DNA of 26,438 nt from Baffinella frigidus (taxonomy: Eukaryota; Cryptophyceae; Cryptomonadales; Baffinellaceae). Shown here piece by piece: positions 8,218-16,487 of the stretch (the stretch's first letter is position 1; every line of letters starts with the position of its first letter). Made by a program: the position numbers and the translations under genes. The stretch lies in contig MU646304.1 in assembly GCA_026770585.1 (NCBI GenBank), positions 805,252-831,689 of the forward strand. The letters are read 5' to 3'. Under the pieces are notes generated by a model. The model did no database searches and was not told the origin of the DNA. It saw nothing but the letters and a program-made list of their open reading frames with translations.

Positions 8218-8631
8218 GTGCGCCCGCCCGCCCGCCTCCCTCACGCCTGCGCCCACTCCAACGCTGCGCGCATTCCAGCGGCCCGCCTCGGGAGGAATCC
8301 GGCCAACGGCTCCGAGAGCTGAGCGTGATGATGACGGTGGCAGGTGCTCAAGGGCTGCCGAGCGAGAAGTGGGCGTGGAAGGGCCCGGGAAGGGGTCGGG
8401 GTCCGAGGGGTCTTGTGTCAGGCCGAGAAATGCAGCCTCAGGACCTTCGTTTTAGTACACATGCGTGCCTTTTGACACTGATATGCTGCATCTAGGGGAT
8501 GTCGAGTGAAGGACCTGGGGAGTGAGAGTACGTTTGAGAGAGTTTTGGGGGCTGCACTTTCCACACACATACACACTACAGGTGCGTCTTTAACACAAGA
8601 CTTGTAGATGTAGGACCCCCACAGGGCCCTG

Positions 8632-8748
8632 CAGGGGTACCTCGCTCATAAGAAACTGCCCCCCCCTTGGACCCTACAGTAGGCCTATGCCTAGGGCTCT
8701 ACGGTGGTCCTAAGGGGGGAGCAGTTTCTTATGAGCGAGGTACCCCTG
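8632..8748. mobile_element. MITE, CAGGGGTACCTCGCTCAT family
   Basis: The ends CAGGGGTACCTCGCTCATAA and TTATGAGCGAGGTACCCCTG are perfect inverted repeats. TG precedes the left end and TA follows the right end. The core 'accctacagtaggcctatgcctagg' is the same as in the other copies. Confidence 0.85.
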
Positions 8749-8824
8749 TAAGGGAAGGCTTTTGGCATAATCGATGTACGCCCGCAGCGAGAATGCACAC
8801 GAACAGCTTGCCCCCTGCTCGCTA

Positions 8825-9015
8825 CAGGGGTATCTGGGCTATAAGAACACGGGTGCTCCGACATCGGTCGGTGTGTGTTTTCTTAAATAAGTACCAGAGG
8901 GTTGACGAAACGAAAGATTTTGTGAACCCTCTGAAACTAAACTAAGAAAACGGGGGACCCAAAATCCGGTCTGTGTTTTCAAGTTCTGGTTTCTTATATA
9001 GCCCAGATACCCCTG
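8825..9015. mobile_element. MITE, second TIR type (CAGGGGTATCTGGGCTATAA)
   Basis: The terminal repeats CAGGGGTATCTGGGCTATAA and TATAGCCCAGATACCCCTG are flanked by TA on both sides (8823-8824 and 9016-9017). It shares only the outer CAGGGGTA with the main family and has a different 190-bp interior. A related but distinct subfamily mobilised by the same kind of enzyme is likely. Confidence 0.8.
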
Positions 9016-9017
9016 TA

Positions 9018-9134
9018 CAGGGGTTGTTCGCAAATAAAGACACGCACCTTCCCAGTGTCCTACGGCAGGGCTGGTCCTAGGAGCATACAACCACCCTAGG
9101 GGCAGTGCGTGTCCTCACTCGCGAGTAACCCCTG
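9018..9134. mobile_element. MITE, third TIR type (CAGGGGTTGTTCGC)
   Basis: The left end CAGGGGTTGTTCGC and right end GCGAGTAACCCCTG are flanked by TA (9016-9017, shared with the preceding element, and 9135-9136). The interior includes 'ctagggg' and 'acacgcacc/agtgcgtgtc' inverted arms. Confidence 0.65.
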
Positions 9135-9185
9135 TAGCGGACACGAAAGGCTCCGACGGGTTCGTCGGGGGAATCGTTGAGGATG

Positions 9186-9302
9186 CGGGGGTACCTCGCT
9201 CATAAGAAACTGCCCCCCCCCGAGGACCACCGTAGGGCCCTAGGCATAGGCCTACTGTAGGGTTCTAGGGGGGCGCGGTTTCTTATGAGCGAGGTACCCC
9301 TG
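9186..9302. mobile_element. MITE, CAGGGGTACCTCGCTCAT family, with empty-site paralogue
   Basis: It has the family ends, with one mismatch in the left CAGGGG, and the core in the opposite orientation to the 8632 copy. Flanking sequence on both sides matches 16068-16160, where the element is absent (9137-9185 and 9310-9360 against one continuous stretch). The insertion is therefore directly visible. Confidence 0.85.
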
Positions 9303-9401
9303 TACAACTAGCCCCCCCCCTCCTCCCACACAGCTACGCAGAGATTCCGCGAATCACTGCACCACGGACGACTCAGCGACCGTATGAAAATGTGTTTTGG
9401 A

Positions 9402-10875
9402 TCAGGGTTTAGGGTTCAGGGTTCAGGATCCAGGATTCAGGGTCTAGGATAGGGTTTAGGGTTCAAGGTTCAGGAATTGGGGGTTGGGGTTGAGAGTTGA
9501 GGGATGAGGGTTGAGGGGTGAGGGATGAGGGTTGAGGGTTGAGGGTTCAGAGTTTGCGGTTTAGGGTTTGCGGTTTGAGGTTAGGGTTGAGGGCTGAGGC
9601 TTCAGGGTTCAGGGTTTAGGGTTCAGGGGTGTGGGGTCAGGGTTCAGGGTTTGGAGTGCAGGGTTTACAGTAAGGTTTAAGGTTCAAGGTTCAGGAATTG
9701 GGGTTGAGGTTTGAGGATTGAGGGTTGAGGGATGAGGGGGTTAACCCTTCAAAGGGTTAAGTCTTTAGGTTTGTGGGTTGACGGTTTAGGGTTAAGGGTT
9801 GAGGGTTAGGGGTTTGGGTTGATGGTTGAGAGTTGAGGATTGAGGGTTGCGGGTCCAGGGTTAACGGTTTACTTTTTACTTTTTACGGTTTACAGTTCTG
9901 GATAGGGAGTAAAGAGAAGGGTCAAAGGTTTATTTAGGGTTACGGGTTAAGGGTCAGGGTCAAAGATAAAGTGGTAAAAATGTTTGGTTTAGGGTTACGG
10001 GTGAAGGGTTCAGGGTTCAGGGTTCAGGGTTCAGAAAAGGGTTGACGGTTTGGGGGTTGGGGTTTAGGGTCCAAGGTTCGTGGTATAGGATAGTTCATGG
10101 GATTTAGGGTTTGGAGTTTAGTTTTGAAGGTTTGATGATTCAATATTGGGGTTTAGGATTTAGGGTATTTTCTGTGGGTTGAGTGTTCCGAGTTTGAGGT
10201 TTAGGGTTTGGCAGAGGGTTCATGTTTGAGGGTTCAGGGTTTACGGGGTTTAGCGTTTAACGTGTAGCGTTCAGGTTTTAGAGATTAGGGTCAAGGGTTA
10301 AAGGGTCAGGGTATGGATTTGGGGTTTAGGGTTTAGGAATTGTCTAGGTTTCAGGTTTTAACTTTTAGGGTTTCAGGGTTGATGGTTTAGGGTTTAGGGC
10401 TAGGGTTTGGGTTCCAGGGTTTATGGTTTGCGGTCCAGGGTATAAGGAGTAAGGAGTAGGGTCAAGGGGGGTTTTAAGGTTAGGGGTTAAGGATCAAGGA
10501 TAAAATCGAAAGGGTTTGAGGTTCAGAGTTTAGGGTTTAGGGTTCAGGGTTCAGGTTTCAGGGTGCAAGATATAGGGTTTAGGGTTCAGGGATTAGGGCC
10601 AGAGTTCAGAATTTAGAGTTCAGGGTTTAGGGCTTTGGATTTAGGGTTGAGGAGTTAAGGTTTAGGGTTGAGAATTTAGGGCTTACAAGGGTTTATGGTT
10701 TAGGGGTTAGGGGTGAGGGTTTAGAAGTTAGGGGTTGGGGTTTGTCTAGGCTTCAGGGTTAGGGCTCAGGGTTTTGGGTTTGAGGTTTATGTTTTCGTTT
10801 TTATGATTTAGGGTTCACGGTTTAAGGTTTGTGATTTAGGGTTTGGATTTCAGGCTTGGTGTTGAGGGTTTATGG
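9402..10875 (+). repeat. Degenerate telomere-like block, 1.5 kb
   Basis: Continuous degenerate TTTAGGG units (TTCAGGG, TTGAGGG, TTTACGG and similar), G-rich on plus, with no intact perfect run longer than a few units. It contains no open frame of interest. The unit composition shifts from TTCAGGG-rich to TTGAGGG-rich segments, suggesting patchy local amplification. Confidence 0.9.
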
Positions 10876-11700
10876 TCAGTGCCTTGCAACAAGGCCCCTC
10901 AGGAGGGCTTGGGGCAGCAGCGCATTTTAGGTCCTTGAGGTTTTTCCAACTCCCAACGTAGTCTACATAAAATGCATGCTTTTTTTCGGATGACATCAGG
11001 CCCCTGATTTCCTATCAGGTAGAGGGTGTGCCAGCATTTGTATTTTATTTGTCAAACCCCCCACCCCGTAATTCATTAAAACATGTGATCTCATTTCACC
11101 AAAAGGCTCCAAATCCCAGGGCAAAATGCCTCAAGGAGAACTATATGAGGGCGAAATGACCTAGGCGATGAACGGGCCAGGTTGTTTCAGTAGTAAAAGG
11201 CAATTAGGTACCTGATTCCTGTCTGGAGCTATTGGAGCTATTGGAGCAATTGGAGCCAACGAGGCAAGGGGGGAGAGCGAGGTTTGATGAGTTACCCAAC
11301 ACGACCGCTGCAGAGAGATTGATAATTCATTGCCAAACAACCAGCGTCAGCACCGCACATACCACGCATTGTGCCACTTACTGTACACCGTGTCGGCCGA
11401 TCATACGAGCATTTTCCGGATGGATTCTAACTCCACCTCCGACCGCTGCACGCCATGAGGAGAGGCAGTGGTTCCGGCATTCCTTCTTGGGGGGGGGGGG
11501 GGTTGGATCTTTATTCAAGTGTGTACAGCTACACGACGACACCTTCCTCTACTTAAAACCTGAGTGGAGGCATTCGCAAAAGTCAATTCCGACAAATTCC
11601 CTTCAAATTCTATCATCTTTAAAGCGTGTCTCGCTCCGAGGCGGGCCCAACGAACTTGTTGAGGGGGCGGAGGCTGAGGACGAGAGCTGCTTGCGCTCAG
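10876..11700. other. Mostly repeat-derived spacer, no firm gene
   Basis: It begins with a diverged 'aggtcc.t.aggttctt' repeat (10928-11010), then anonymous sequence and a tandem 'ggagctatt' run (11226-11260). The block at 11268-11320 ('gcgaggtttgatgagttacccaacacgaccgctg') resembles 1588-1625. A 192-codon frame from 11232 starts at TTG and crosses these repeats plus a poly-G run, so I do not accept it as a gene. Confidence 0.45.
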
Positions 11701-11781
11701 GATCGCATGTCGATGGTGGTGTTCCTGGAGTCGTACGTCGATGCGCGTCGGAGTCGGAGACGTCGGAGAGAAGGAGAGAAG
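11701..11781 (+). CDS. Possible isolated exon, arginine-rich
   Basis: Acceptor TGCGCTCAG precedes DRMSMVVFLESYVDARRSRR followed by RRREGEK, ending at a donor AAG|GTACGA. It is exactly 27 codons, phase 0 at both ends. No neighbouring exon was found and no family is recognised, so this is a weak call based on splice-site quality and composition. Confidence 0.25.
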
Positions 11782-12170
11782 GTACGACGCTCATTCTTGG
11801 AGGTCGCTGAGAAAAGCAGGGAGATTGAGGTGGCTTATGAAAGTCAACTCGTCCGTTACGCCCTCCCTTTTCTCGTAACGCTAATAAAGATCGTCTGATT
11901 TCCTGCTGAACCAGGAGATCAGGAGATAACTTTTGGAGAAACGTCAGGAAATCCGGCCTTTTGTGTCAAGCGACTCGATGCGATTGCCCGCACTCAGATC
12001 TAGCGTAGTGAGGTCCTTTAGGTCTTTTGGGTTCTTCGAGATTTCATCATCATAGGCAGACACTGGAACTTGCTTTTGAGATCTCGGGGTTCGAACCCTG
12101 GAGCACCACCTCTCAACTACTCATGGGGGGCTTATAGAGATGATTTCCCCATGGCATTGGAGGGAATCTT
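11782..12170. other. No gene identified; contains an exact pol III B-box-like sequence
   Basis: GGTTCGAACCC at 12088-12098 matches the tRNA T-arm/B-box consensus. The flanking stem does not pair well, and no A box or acceptor stem is visible upstream. A dispersed 'ggtcctttaggtcttttgggttcttcgag' copy lies immediately before it (12012-12040), which would fit a tRNA-derived SINE remnant. Confidence 0.3.
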
Positions 12171-12290
12171 TTAGGTCCTTTAGGTTCTTCGAGCTCCCAA
12201 CATAGGCGGACACCGGAACTTGTTCTGCAGAAAAGCCATGCTTCCTTTCGGATCGCATTCCGCCCCCCCGGTGCAGAGGATCGCGGCAGC
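12171..12290. repeat. Dispersed repeat, well-conserved copy
   Basis: Nearly identical to 1984-2082 over about 85 bp, then continuing like 1360-1390 ('cccccggtgcagaggatcgcgg'). It therefore bridges two fragments seen separately elsewhere and probably shows more of the parental element. Confidence 0.7.
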
Positions 12291-12661
12291 AACCGTTATT
12301 GGAGCTAATGGAGCTTCAATGAACGTCATACAGCAGCACGAACGTTTCTGAGCCCGGTGGACCGAAACGCCGTGGTGAGCACGGCCGCGGGGGCTGAAGA
12401 AGCTATAGTAGAGATCCCTACAGACGCAAGCGTCCATGCAGGACCAAGGCGAATCCCCTTCAGCAGTCCAAGTAGTCGAAGTAGTCGTGATCAGATCGTT
12501 TAGGTCCTTTAGGTTTTAATTTCTCCCGCCGTTGTAGGGGCAATTTCCCGTTGATTTCGTTGATTTCGTGTTCATTAGACAGGATTGTCGGTGTCAGCCC
12601 GTGCCTTTCCCAAGCTAGGACCCGGGCAAAGAGCAAGACCTTTAGGACCTTTAAGACGTTG
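12291..12661. other. No gene identified
   Basis: Anonymous sequence with two more short 'ggtcctttaggttttaat' and 'cctttaggacctttaag' repeat pieces (12499-12525 and 12638-12656). No supported open frame. It ends at the left edge of duplication copy B. Confidence 0.45.
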
Positions 12662-12994
12662 GGGGCCGTTCTGGTCAAACTGAGCTAAAAAAAGCTGGCA
12701 GAGGATCGAGTCGCTTTATCGCGAAGGGCTGAGAGGTGGAGGGAGTGGGGGGCTGTGTCTGTCTCCACAGGACGGCGCGCCGCCGCAGAGTGCAGGAGAA
12801 CATCCCATGCTAGGCCTTCCCTCTTCTCCCGGCGGAAATTCGAGGCGAGAAAGGCAGTGGAGGACAAGGCAGGGGACGACCAGGGCCTGAGCGGGATCCG
12901 CTGGCCCCACAACGGGAAAACCGAGGCGGGCGGGGGCGCGAGGCGGCGTGGACGTGAAGCTGGACACGGGGAACAAAGACCAAGGCTGGACGGG

Positions 12995-13969
12995 ATGTGC
13001 ACGATCTTCAGCTCGGTCGTCTTCCTGCTGGCTCTCGGCGCGACGTTGCAGCTTCCACCATTGGCCCGCGCTTCGCTGGATCTTGCTGTGGCGCAGGGGC
13101 AAGAGTCTGGGGGGGCATGGGCCGGTTTTCGGGGCGGGCCATTGTGGGGGAATCTGGCGCAGGCCTTGCCTCTTGATCTTGCGATTGTCGGACTCGAGCG
13201 GGAAAGGGAAGCGCCTCCTACCGAAGGAGCGAGTGGGGGCTCTGTTGTGTCGATCAAGAAGGGGCGGGACGGGGCGAGGAGCAAGCTCGACTTTGCGTGT
13301 ACGACCTGCGGCAGGGCCTTCCCGTCGTCCAGCAATCTAACGAGACACACGCGCATCCATTCCGGCGCGCGCCCCTACAACTGCACCACCTGTGGCAAGG
13401 CATTCTCGACGTCCGGCAAACTGACGGTTCACACGCGCACCCATTCCGGCGACCGCCCCTACGCCTGTACCACCTGCGGTAAGGCCTTCTCGACGTCCAG
13501 CCACCTGAGGACACATATGCGCACGCATTCCGGCAACCGCCCCTACGCCTGCACCATCTGCGACAAGGCCTTTTCGGCGAACGGCAACCTGGCGGTACAC
13601 ATGCGCATCCATTCCGGCGACCGCCCATACGCCTGCACCACCTGCGGCAAGGCCTGCTCGACATCCAGCCACCTAACGTACCACATGCGTACCCATTCCG
13701 GCGCGCTCCCCTACGCCTGCACCACTTGCGGCAAGGCCTGCTCGACGTCAAGCCACCTGACGGTACACATGCGCAGCCATTCCGGCGACCGCCCCTTCGT
13801 CTGCACCACCTGCGGCAGGGCCTTCTCGCAGTCAAGCCACCTGACCTACCACACGCGCGCCCATTCCGGCGACCGCCCCTACGCCTGCGCCACCTGCGGC
13901 AAGGGCTTCTCACAGTCCAGCGGCCTGGCGAGGCACTGCGACACGGTGCACGCTCGCGATCAGGAGTGA
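12995..13969 (+). CDS. C2H2 zinc-finger protein, eight fingers, hydrophobic N-terminus (copy B)
   Basis: The product is 324 residues, starting at the ATG at 12995, which is conserved with copy A (MCTIF.SVVFLLALGATLQL). The frame upstream has only GTG starts. A hydrophobic N-terminus (residues 4-20) and a variable linker to about residue 93 precede eight C2H2 fingers with HSG[DAN]RPYAC linkers; the last finger is H4H. Fingers 5 and 6 have Cys at the conserved Phe (GKACS). Compared with copy A, helix position 3 is mostly His (fingers 3, 5, 6, 7) instead of Asn, so the predicted base preference differs. The linker before finger 6 is SGALPYAC, lacking the Arg. The protein probably acts in DNA binding if nuclear; the hydrophobic leader makes localisation uncertain. 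The TGA is followed in frame by module unit 1. Confidence 0.85.
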   Translation: MCTIFSSVVFLLALGATLQLPPLARASLDLAVAQGQESGGAWAGFRGGPLWGNLAQALPLDLAIVGLEREREAPPTEGASGGSVVSIKKGRDGARSKLDFACTTCGRAFPSSSNLTRHTRIHSGARPYNCTTCGKAFSTSGKLTVHTRTHSGDRPYACTTCGKAFSTSSHLRTHMRTHSGNRPYACTICDKAFSANGNLAVHMRIHSGDRPYACTTCGKACSTSSHLTYHMRTHSGALPYACTTCGKACSTSSHLTVHMRSHSGDRPFVCTTCGRAFSQSSHLTYHTRAHSGDRPYACATCGKGFSQSSGLARHCDTVHARDQE

Positions 13970-14030
13970 TGGCATCGCCTGGTCAACGCCCCCGTGCCGT
14001 GGACTGTCTCGAGGCGTGCGAGGGCGGCAG

Positions 14031-14170
14031 GATCTCACCACCCGTACACGCCCGATAAGTCGCCGCTTGCCGACCTCCCGGCGTCGGAGCACACGTGGAA
14101 GGGCCCCGCCGCGCCGAACGTCCACCCGCTCGACCAGCTCGACACCACCGAGCACGCGTGGCACCCGTAC
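14031..14170 (+). CDS. Putative exon: downstream module unit 1, intact (copy B)
   Basis: After an acceptor-like GGCGGCAG in phase 1 the frame reads SHHPYTPDKSPLADLPASEH then TWKGPAAPNVHPLDQLDTTE and HAWHPY, up to a possible donor TAC|GTCGCG (phase 0). Without splicing it continues VAV and a TGA at 14180-14182. The frame is the same as the zinc fingers, separated from them by their TGA at 13967-13969 and 61 bases. The end (HPY) and start (HPYTPDKSPL) of the unit fit head-to-tail repetition with unit 2. No known domain is recognised. Confidence 0.45.
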
Positions 14171-14533
14171 GTCGCGGTCTGAGAACCCCACCCCTCACAT
14201 CCATGAACCCCAGAACCTCTACCCTAAGAATGAAGCCCTAGACCCTAGAGCCAAGACACAAGAAACTTAACCTTGCACCCGAGAACCGGAACCACACACG
14301 CTCACTTCTAAACCCTCGGAGCCATCCTCCTGCATTGCCGGCGTAACGCGAACCTGACATCGCCGTGCGTGCGTCCCGTGGCCACTCGCCCCTGATTGTT
14401 GTTTTCTGCTCCGCCACGTCGGTACGAGCTGTCTGGGACTTTCTTTGCCAGCGATCCCTGCGCTGCTCCACCAGGACACTTGCCCGTTAATAGAGAGTGG
14501 TCGAGTGACCCCTGACCTGTGCTGCGCCACCAG

Positions 14534-14589
14534 GATACGTCGCCGCTCGAGAAGCTCCCGGACGCGCAGTGCCAGTGGAAGCCTGTCGG
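14534..14589 (+). CDS. Putative exon 2a: first half of module unit 2 (copy B)
   Basis: Acceptor CACCAG, then DTSPLEKLPDAQCQWKPV, donor GG|GTACGC in phase 2. Joined to 14839 it gives WKPVGPPAPNPLDQLDTTEH, matching unit 1 (WKGPAAPN.HPLDQLDTTEH). The preceding exon would be unit 1, ending HPY in phase 0, which matches this acceptor. Confidence 0.45.
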
Positions 14590-14838
14590 GTACGCGCCCC
14601 CTGCTCGAACCACTCGTGTGGCCCGACACGCGGTTGTCTGGGACCAAACCGTCCGAGTTTGGTTTTGCCTCGAGATTCTGCATCGCGTTGCAGCTGCCCT
14701 CAGAATGGTTTGAGCCCCACATGAATCCGCTGCCTCACCATGTGGAGGAGACTAGAGTCGCACCGCCCGAATCCTCTCCCCTGCCCTCCGCATACTGTCA
14801 GCACGGCATGATGCGTGATCCACTGCGACGCTCGGCAG

Positions 14839-14914
14839 GCCGCCGGCGCCGAACCCGCTGGACCAGCTCGACACCACGGAGCACACCTCGCACGCCCAGA
14901 AGCCGGGGGACTCG
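14839..14914 (+). CDS. Putative exon 2b: second half of module unit 2 (copy B)
   Basis: Acceptor CTCGGCAG, one base, then PPAPNPLDQLDTTEHTSHAQ and KPGDS to a possible donor TCG|GTGCGC. It has the same length (76 bp) and sites as copy A. The function is unknown. Confidence 0.45.
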
Positions 14915-15282
14915 GTGCGCCCGCCCGCCCGCCTCCCTCACGCCCGCCCGCCTGACTCACGCTTGAGCCCACTCTAGCGCTGCGCACCCTTGCGGCCCGC
15001 CTCGGGAGGATCCCGGCCAACGGCTCCGAGAGTTGAGCGTAAGGTTGACGGTGGCAGGTGCTCAATTGGCTGCCGATCGAGCATTGGGCCTTGCGTCGGA
15101 CCCCGGGGGACCCCGGGAAGGGGGCAAGGTCCGAGGGGCCTTGTGCCAGGCCCAGAAATGCAGCCTCAGGACCTTCGTTTCAATACACATACGTGTCTTT
15201 TGATATGCTTCATCTTAGGGGATGTCGAGTGAAGGACCTGGGGAGGGAGAGTGCGTTGAGAGAGTTTTGGGAGATGCACTTT

Positions 15283-15562
15283 GATCTGGGGGAAGTGTAA
15301 AGGAATGCAGAGGAGAAGCATCAGCCTCGGGAGCTTGTACATGAACACTTCACCTTTCGGCCCCTAGTGGCTTGCGCGGTCGTGGTCGGCTGGATTCTGC
15401 TCTGCAACTCACTTGATTTCGCGTTTTTATGCACATCCAGGAAGTTTCATCAATTCAGCACACGACAAGGACCCCTTCTGTGGCGCTTTTATTTGAGCGC
15501 CGGTTTCGTTGAAGTGTCTTTCCATTTCCCCGCTTGAATTCACCCGTGTCTCGCATGTGTTA
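15283..15562. other. No gene identified
   Basis: Unique sequence between duplication copy B and a MITE pair. No long open frame, no recognisable repeat; possible 3' flank of the duplicated genes. Confidence 0.4.
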
Positions 15563-15682
15563 CAGGAGTACCTCGCTCACCCCCTTCCCCCTCCTCTATT
15601 ACCGTCACATTTCTCTACACATGTAGGCGTGGACCTACTGTGGGGTGGCGGATGGCGCTTCCTCATGAGCGAGGTACCCCTG
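15563..15682. mobile_element. MITE, CAGGGGTACCTCGCTCA family (diverged interior)
   Basis: The ends CAGGAGTACCTCGCTCA and TGAGCGAGGTACCCCTG are flanked by TA at 15561-15562 and 15683-15684. The interior is largely unlike the other copies. Confidence 0.75.
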
Positions 15683-15684
15683 TA

Positions 15685-15805
15685 CAGGGGTACCTCGCTC
15701 AGAAGAAACTGCCCCCCCCATAGGACCACCACAGGTCCCTAGCTAGGCATAGGCCTACTGTAGGTTCCTAGGGGTTGGCGCTACCTCATGAAAGAGGTAC
15801 CCCTG
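15685..15805. mobile_element. MITE, CAGGGGTACCTCGCTCA family
   Basis: CAGGGGTACCTCGCTCAGAA and the right end AAAGAGGTACCCCTG are flanked by TA (15683-15684, shared with the preceding element, and 15806-15807). The core 'ctaggcataggcctactgtagg' is present. Confidence 0.8.
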
Positions 15806-15807
15806 TA

Positions 15808-16360
15808 TTGCAAGGGCTTGGCCGAGACGTTCGGTCGCGTGCGCGAGAACCTGTTTGAAACAACATCCCAGCGGTTTCGTCTCGCAAGAATCGGTCGCAC
15901 TGCATAGTACACATGTTGTATTCACAAGCCCCCCCCAGGTGGTTGCATTTCCTGCTTGGTTGGGTTGTAAGAGTCCTGCGGGCAGCGGGATCTGGTGTTC
16001 TGCAGTCCACGGCAGCAACTGCACACATTCTTACTGGATAGTAAAACCTGTTTGGGACACGCAAGACTCTGGAGGGTTCGTCGAGGGCATCGTTGAGGGT
16101 GCAAACCCCCCTCCCTCCTCCCACACAGCTACGACGGGATTCCGTGAATCACTGCTCCTCGGGCATATCCGATATGTCTCCTCGGACAAATCGGATGCCC
16201 TCCCCCCCCTCCTTACCCCCCCGCCTCTCCCTGCCCCCTACGTCCTTCCCTGCCCTAAGCTCACGCTCATGGCAGCGGTCGAGCTATGTTACAGGTGTGG
16301 CACATTGACACACCTGCCCACCACGCCGTAGGGACGGTACGCCTATGCGTGTGGAGCCTC
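15808..16360. other. Paralogous low-copy segment, coding status unresolved
   Basis: 16068-16160 is an uninterrupted version of the sequence split by a MITE at 9186. A pyrimidine-rich tract ending CCCACACAG at 16129 looks like a plus-strand acceptor and is followed by LRRDSVNHC. The paralogue reads LRRDSANHC with two synonymous arginine codon changes, hinting at an exon. Overlapping frames on the minus strand (for example TLNDALDEPSRVLRVPN) are also open, so the strand cannot be decided. Confidence 0.3.
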
Positions 16361-16487
16361 TCAGTCTTGCGCACGCGCGCGGCCCGCAAGGAGGCCACTC
16401 TTGTGCTTCTTGCGAGGCGTCTCGTCTGAGACGATCGGGCGGTAGTTTCCCGGCTGCACTGGCTGTCCGTCGACCGGCTGCTTCATC
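16361..16487 (-). CDS. Last exon: basic C-terminal tail after BRCT 2
   Basis: Acceptor ATGGTGCAG, one base, then MKQPVDGQPVQPGNYRPIVS and DETPRKKHKSGLLAGRARAQ, Asp and TGA. It joins in phase 2 to ...YLKEF(L) of the preceding exon. The tail has a PRKKHK cluster that could serve as a nuclear localisation signal. The overlapping 85-codon frame in this region is a shadow. Confidence 0.65.

Larger units (their letters stand above)
5751..8560 (+). repeat. Segmental duplication, copy A
   Basis: The sequence from 'gttctggtcaaact' near 5756 to 'gagagttttggg...tgcacttt' near 8560 is matched in the same order by 12662-15282. The match covers the zinc-finger gene, its downstream modules and the 3' region. 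Copy A has one more finger and a longer CCCTAGA array (7372-7600). Upstream and downstream flanks are unrelated, so the edges are well defined. Confidence 0.9.
12662..15282 (+). repeat. Segmental duplication, copy B
   Basis: Same order of blocks as 5751-8560. Differences include one finger fewer in the zinc-finger gene, near loss of the CCCTAGA array, and many substitutions. The duplication is therefore not recent. Confidence 0.9.

Noticed and set aside
7706-8455. 249-codon plus-strand frame and its copy B counterpart (14445-14966)
   Set aside because: It lacks a supported start and is arginine/serine-rich. The conserved peptides in this region (DTSPLEKLP, NPL..LD.TEH) lie in other frames joined by a 249-bp intron.
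11232-11810. 192-codon plus-strand frame
   Set aside because: It begins at TTG inside a short tandem repeat and crosses a dispersed repeat and a poly-G tract. Only the small segment 11701-11781, in another frame, has splice-site support.
12081-12114. A tRNA gene
   Set aside because: Only the T-loop-like GGTTCGAACCC matches. No acceptor stem, D arm or anticodon arm can be drawn upstream.
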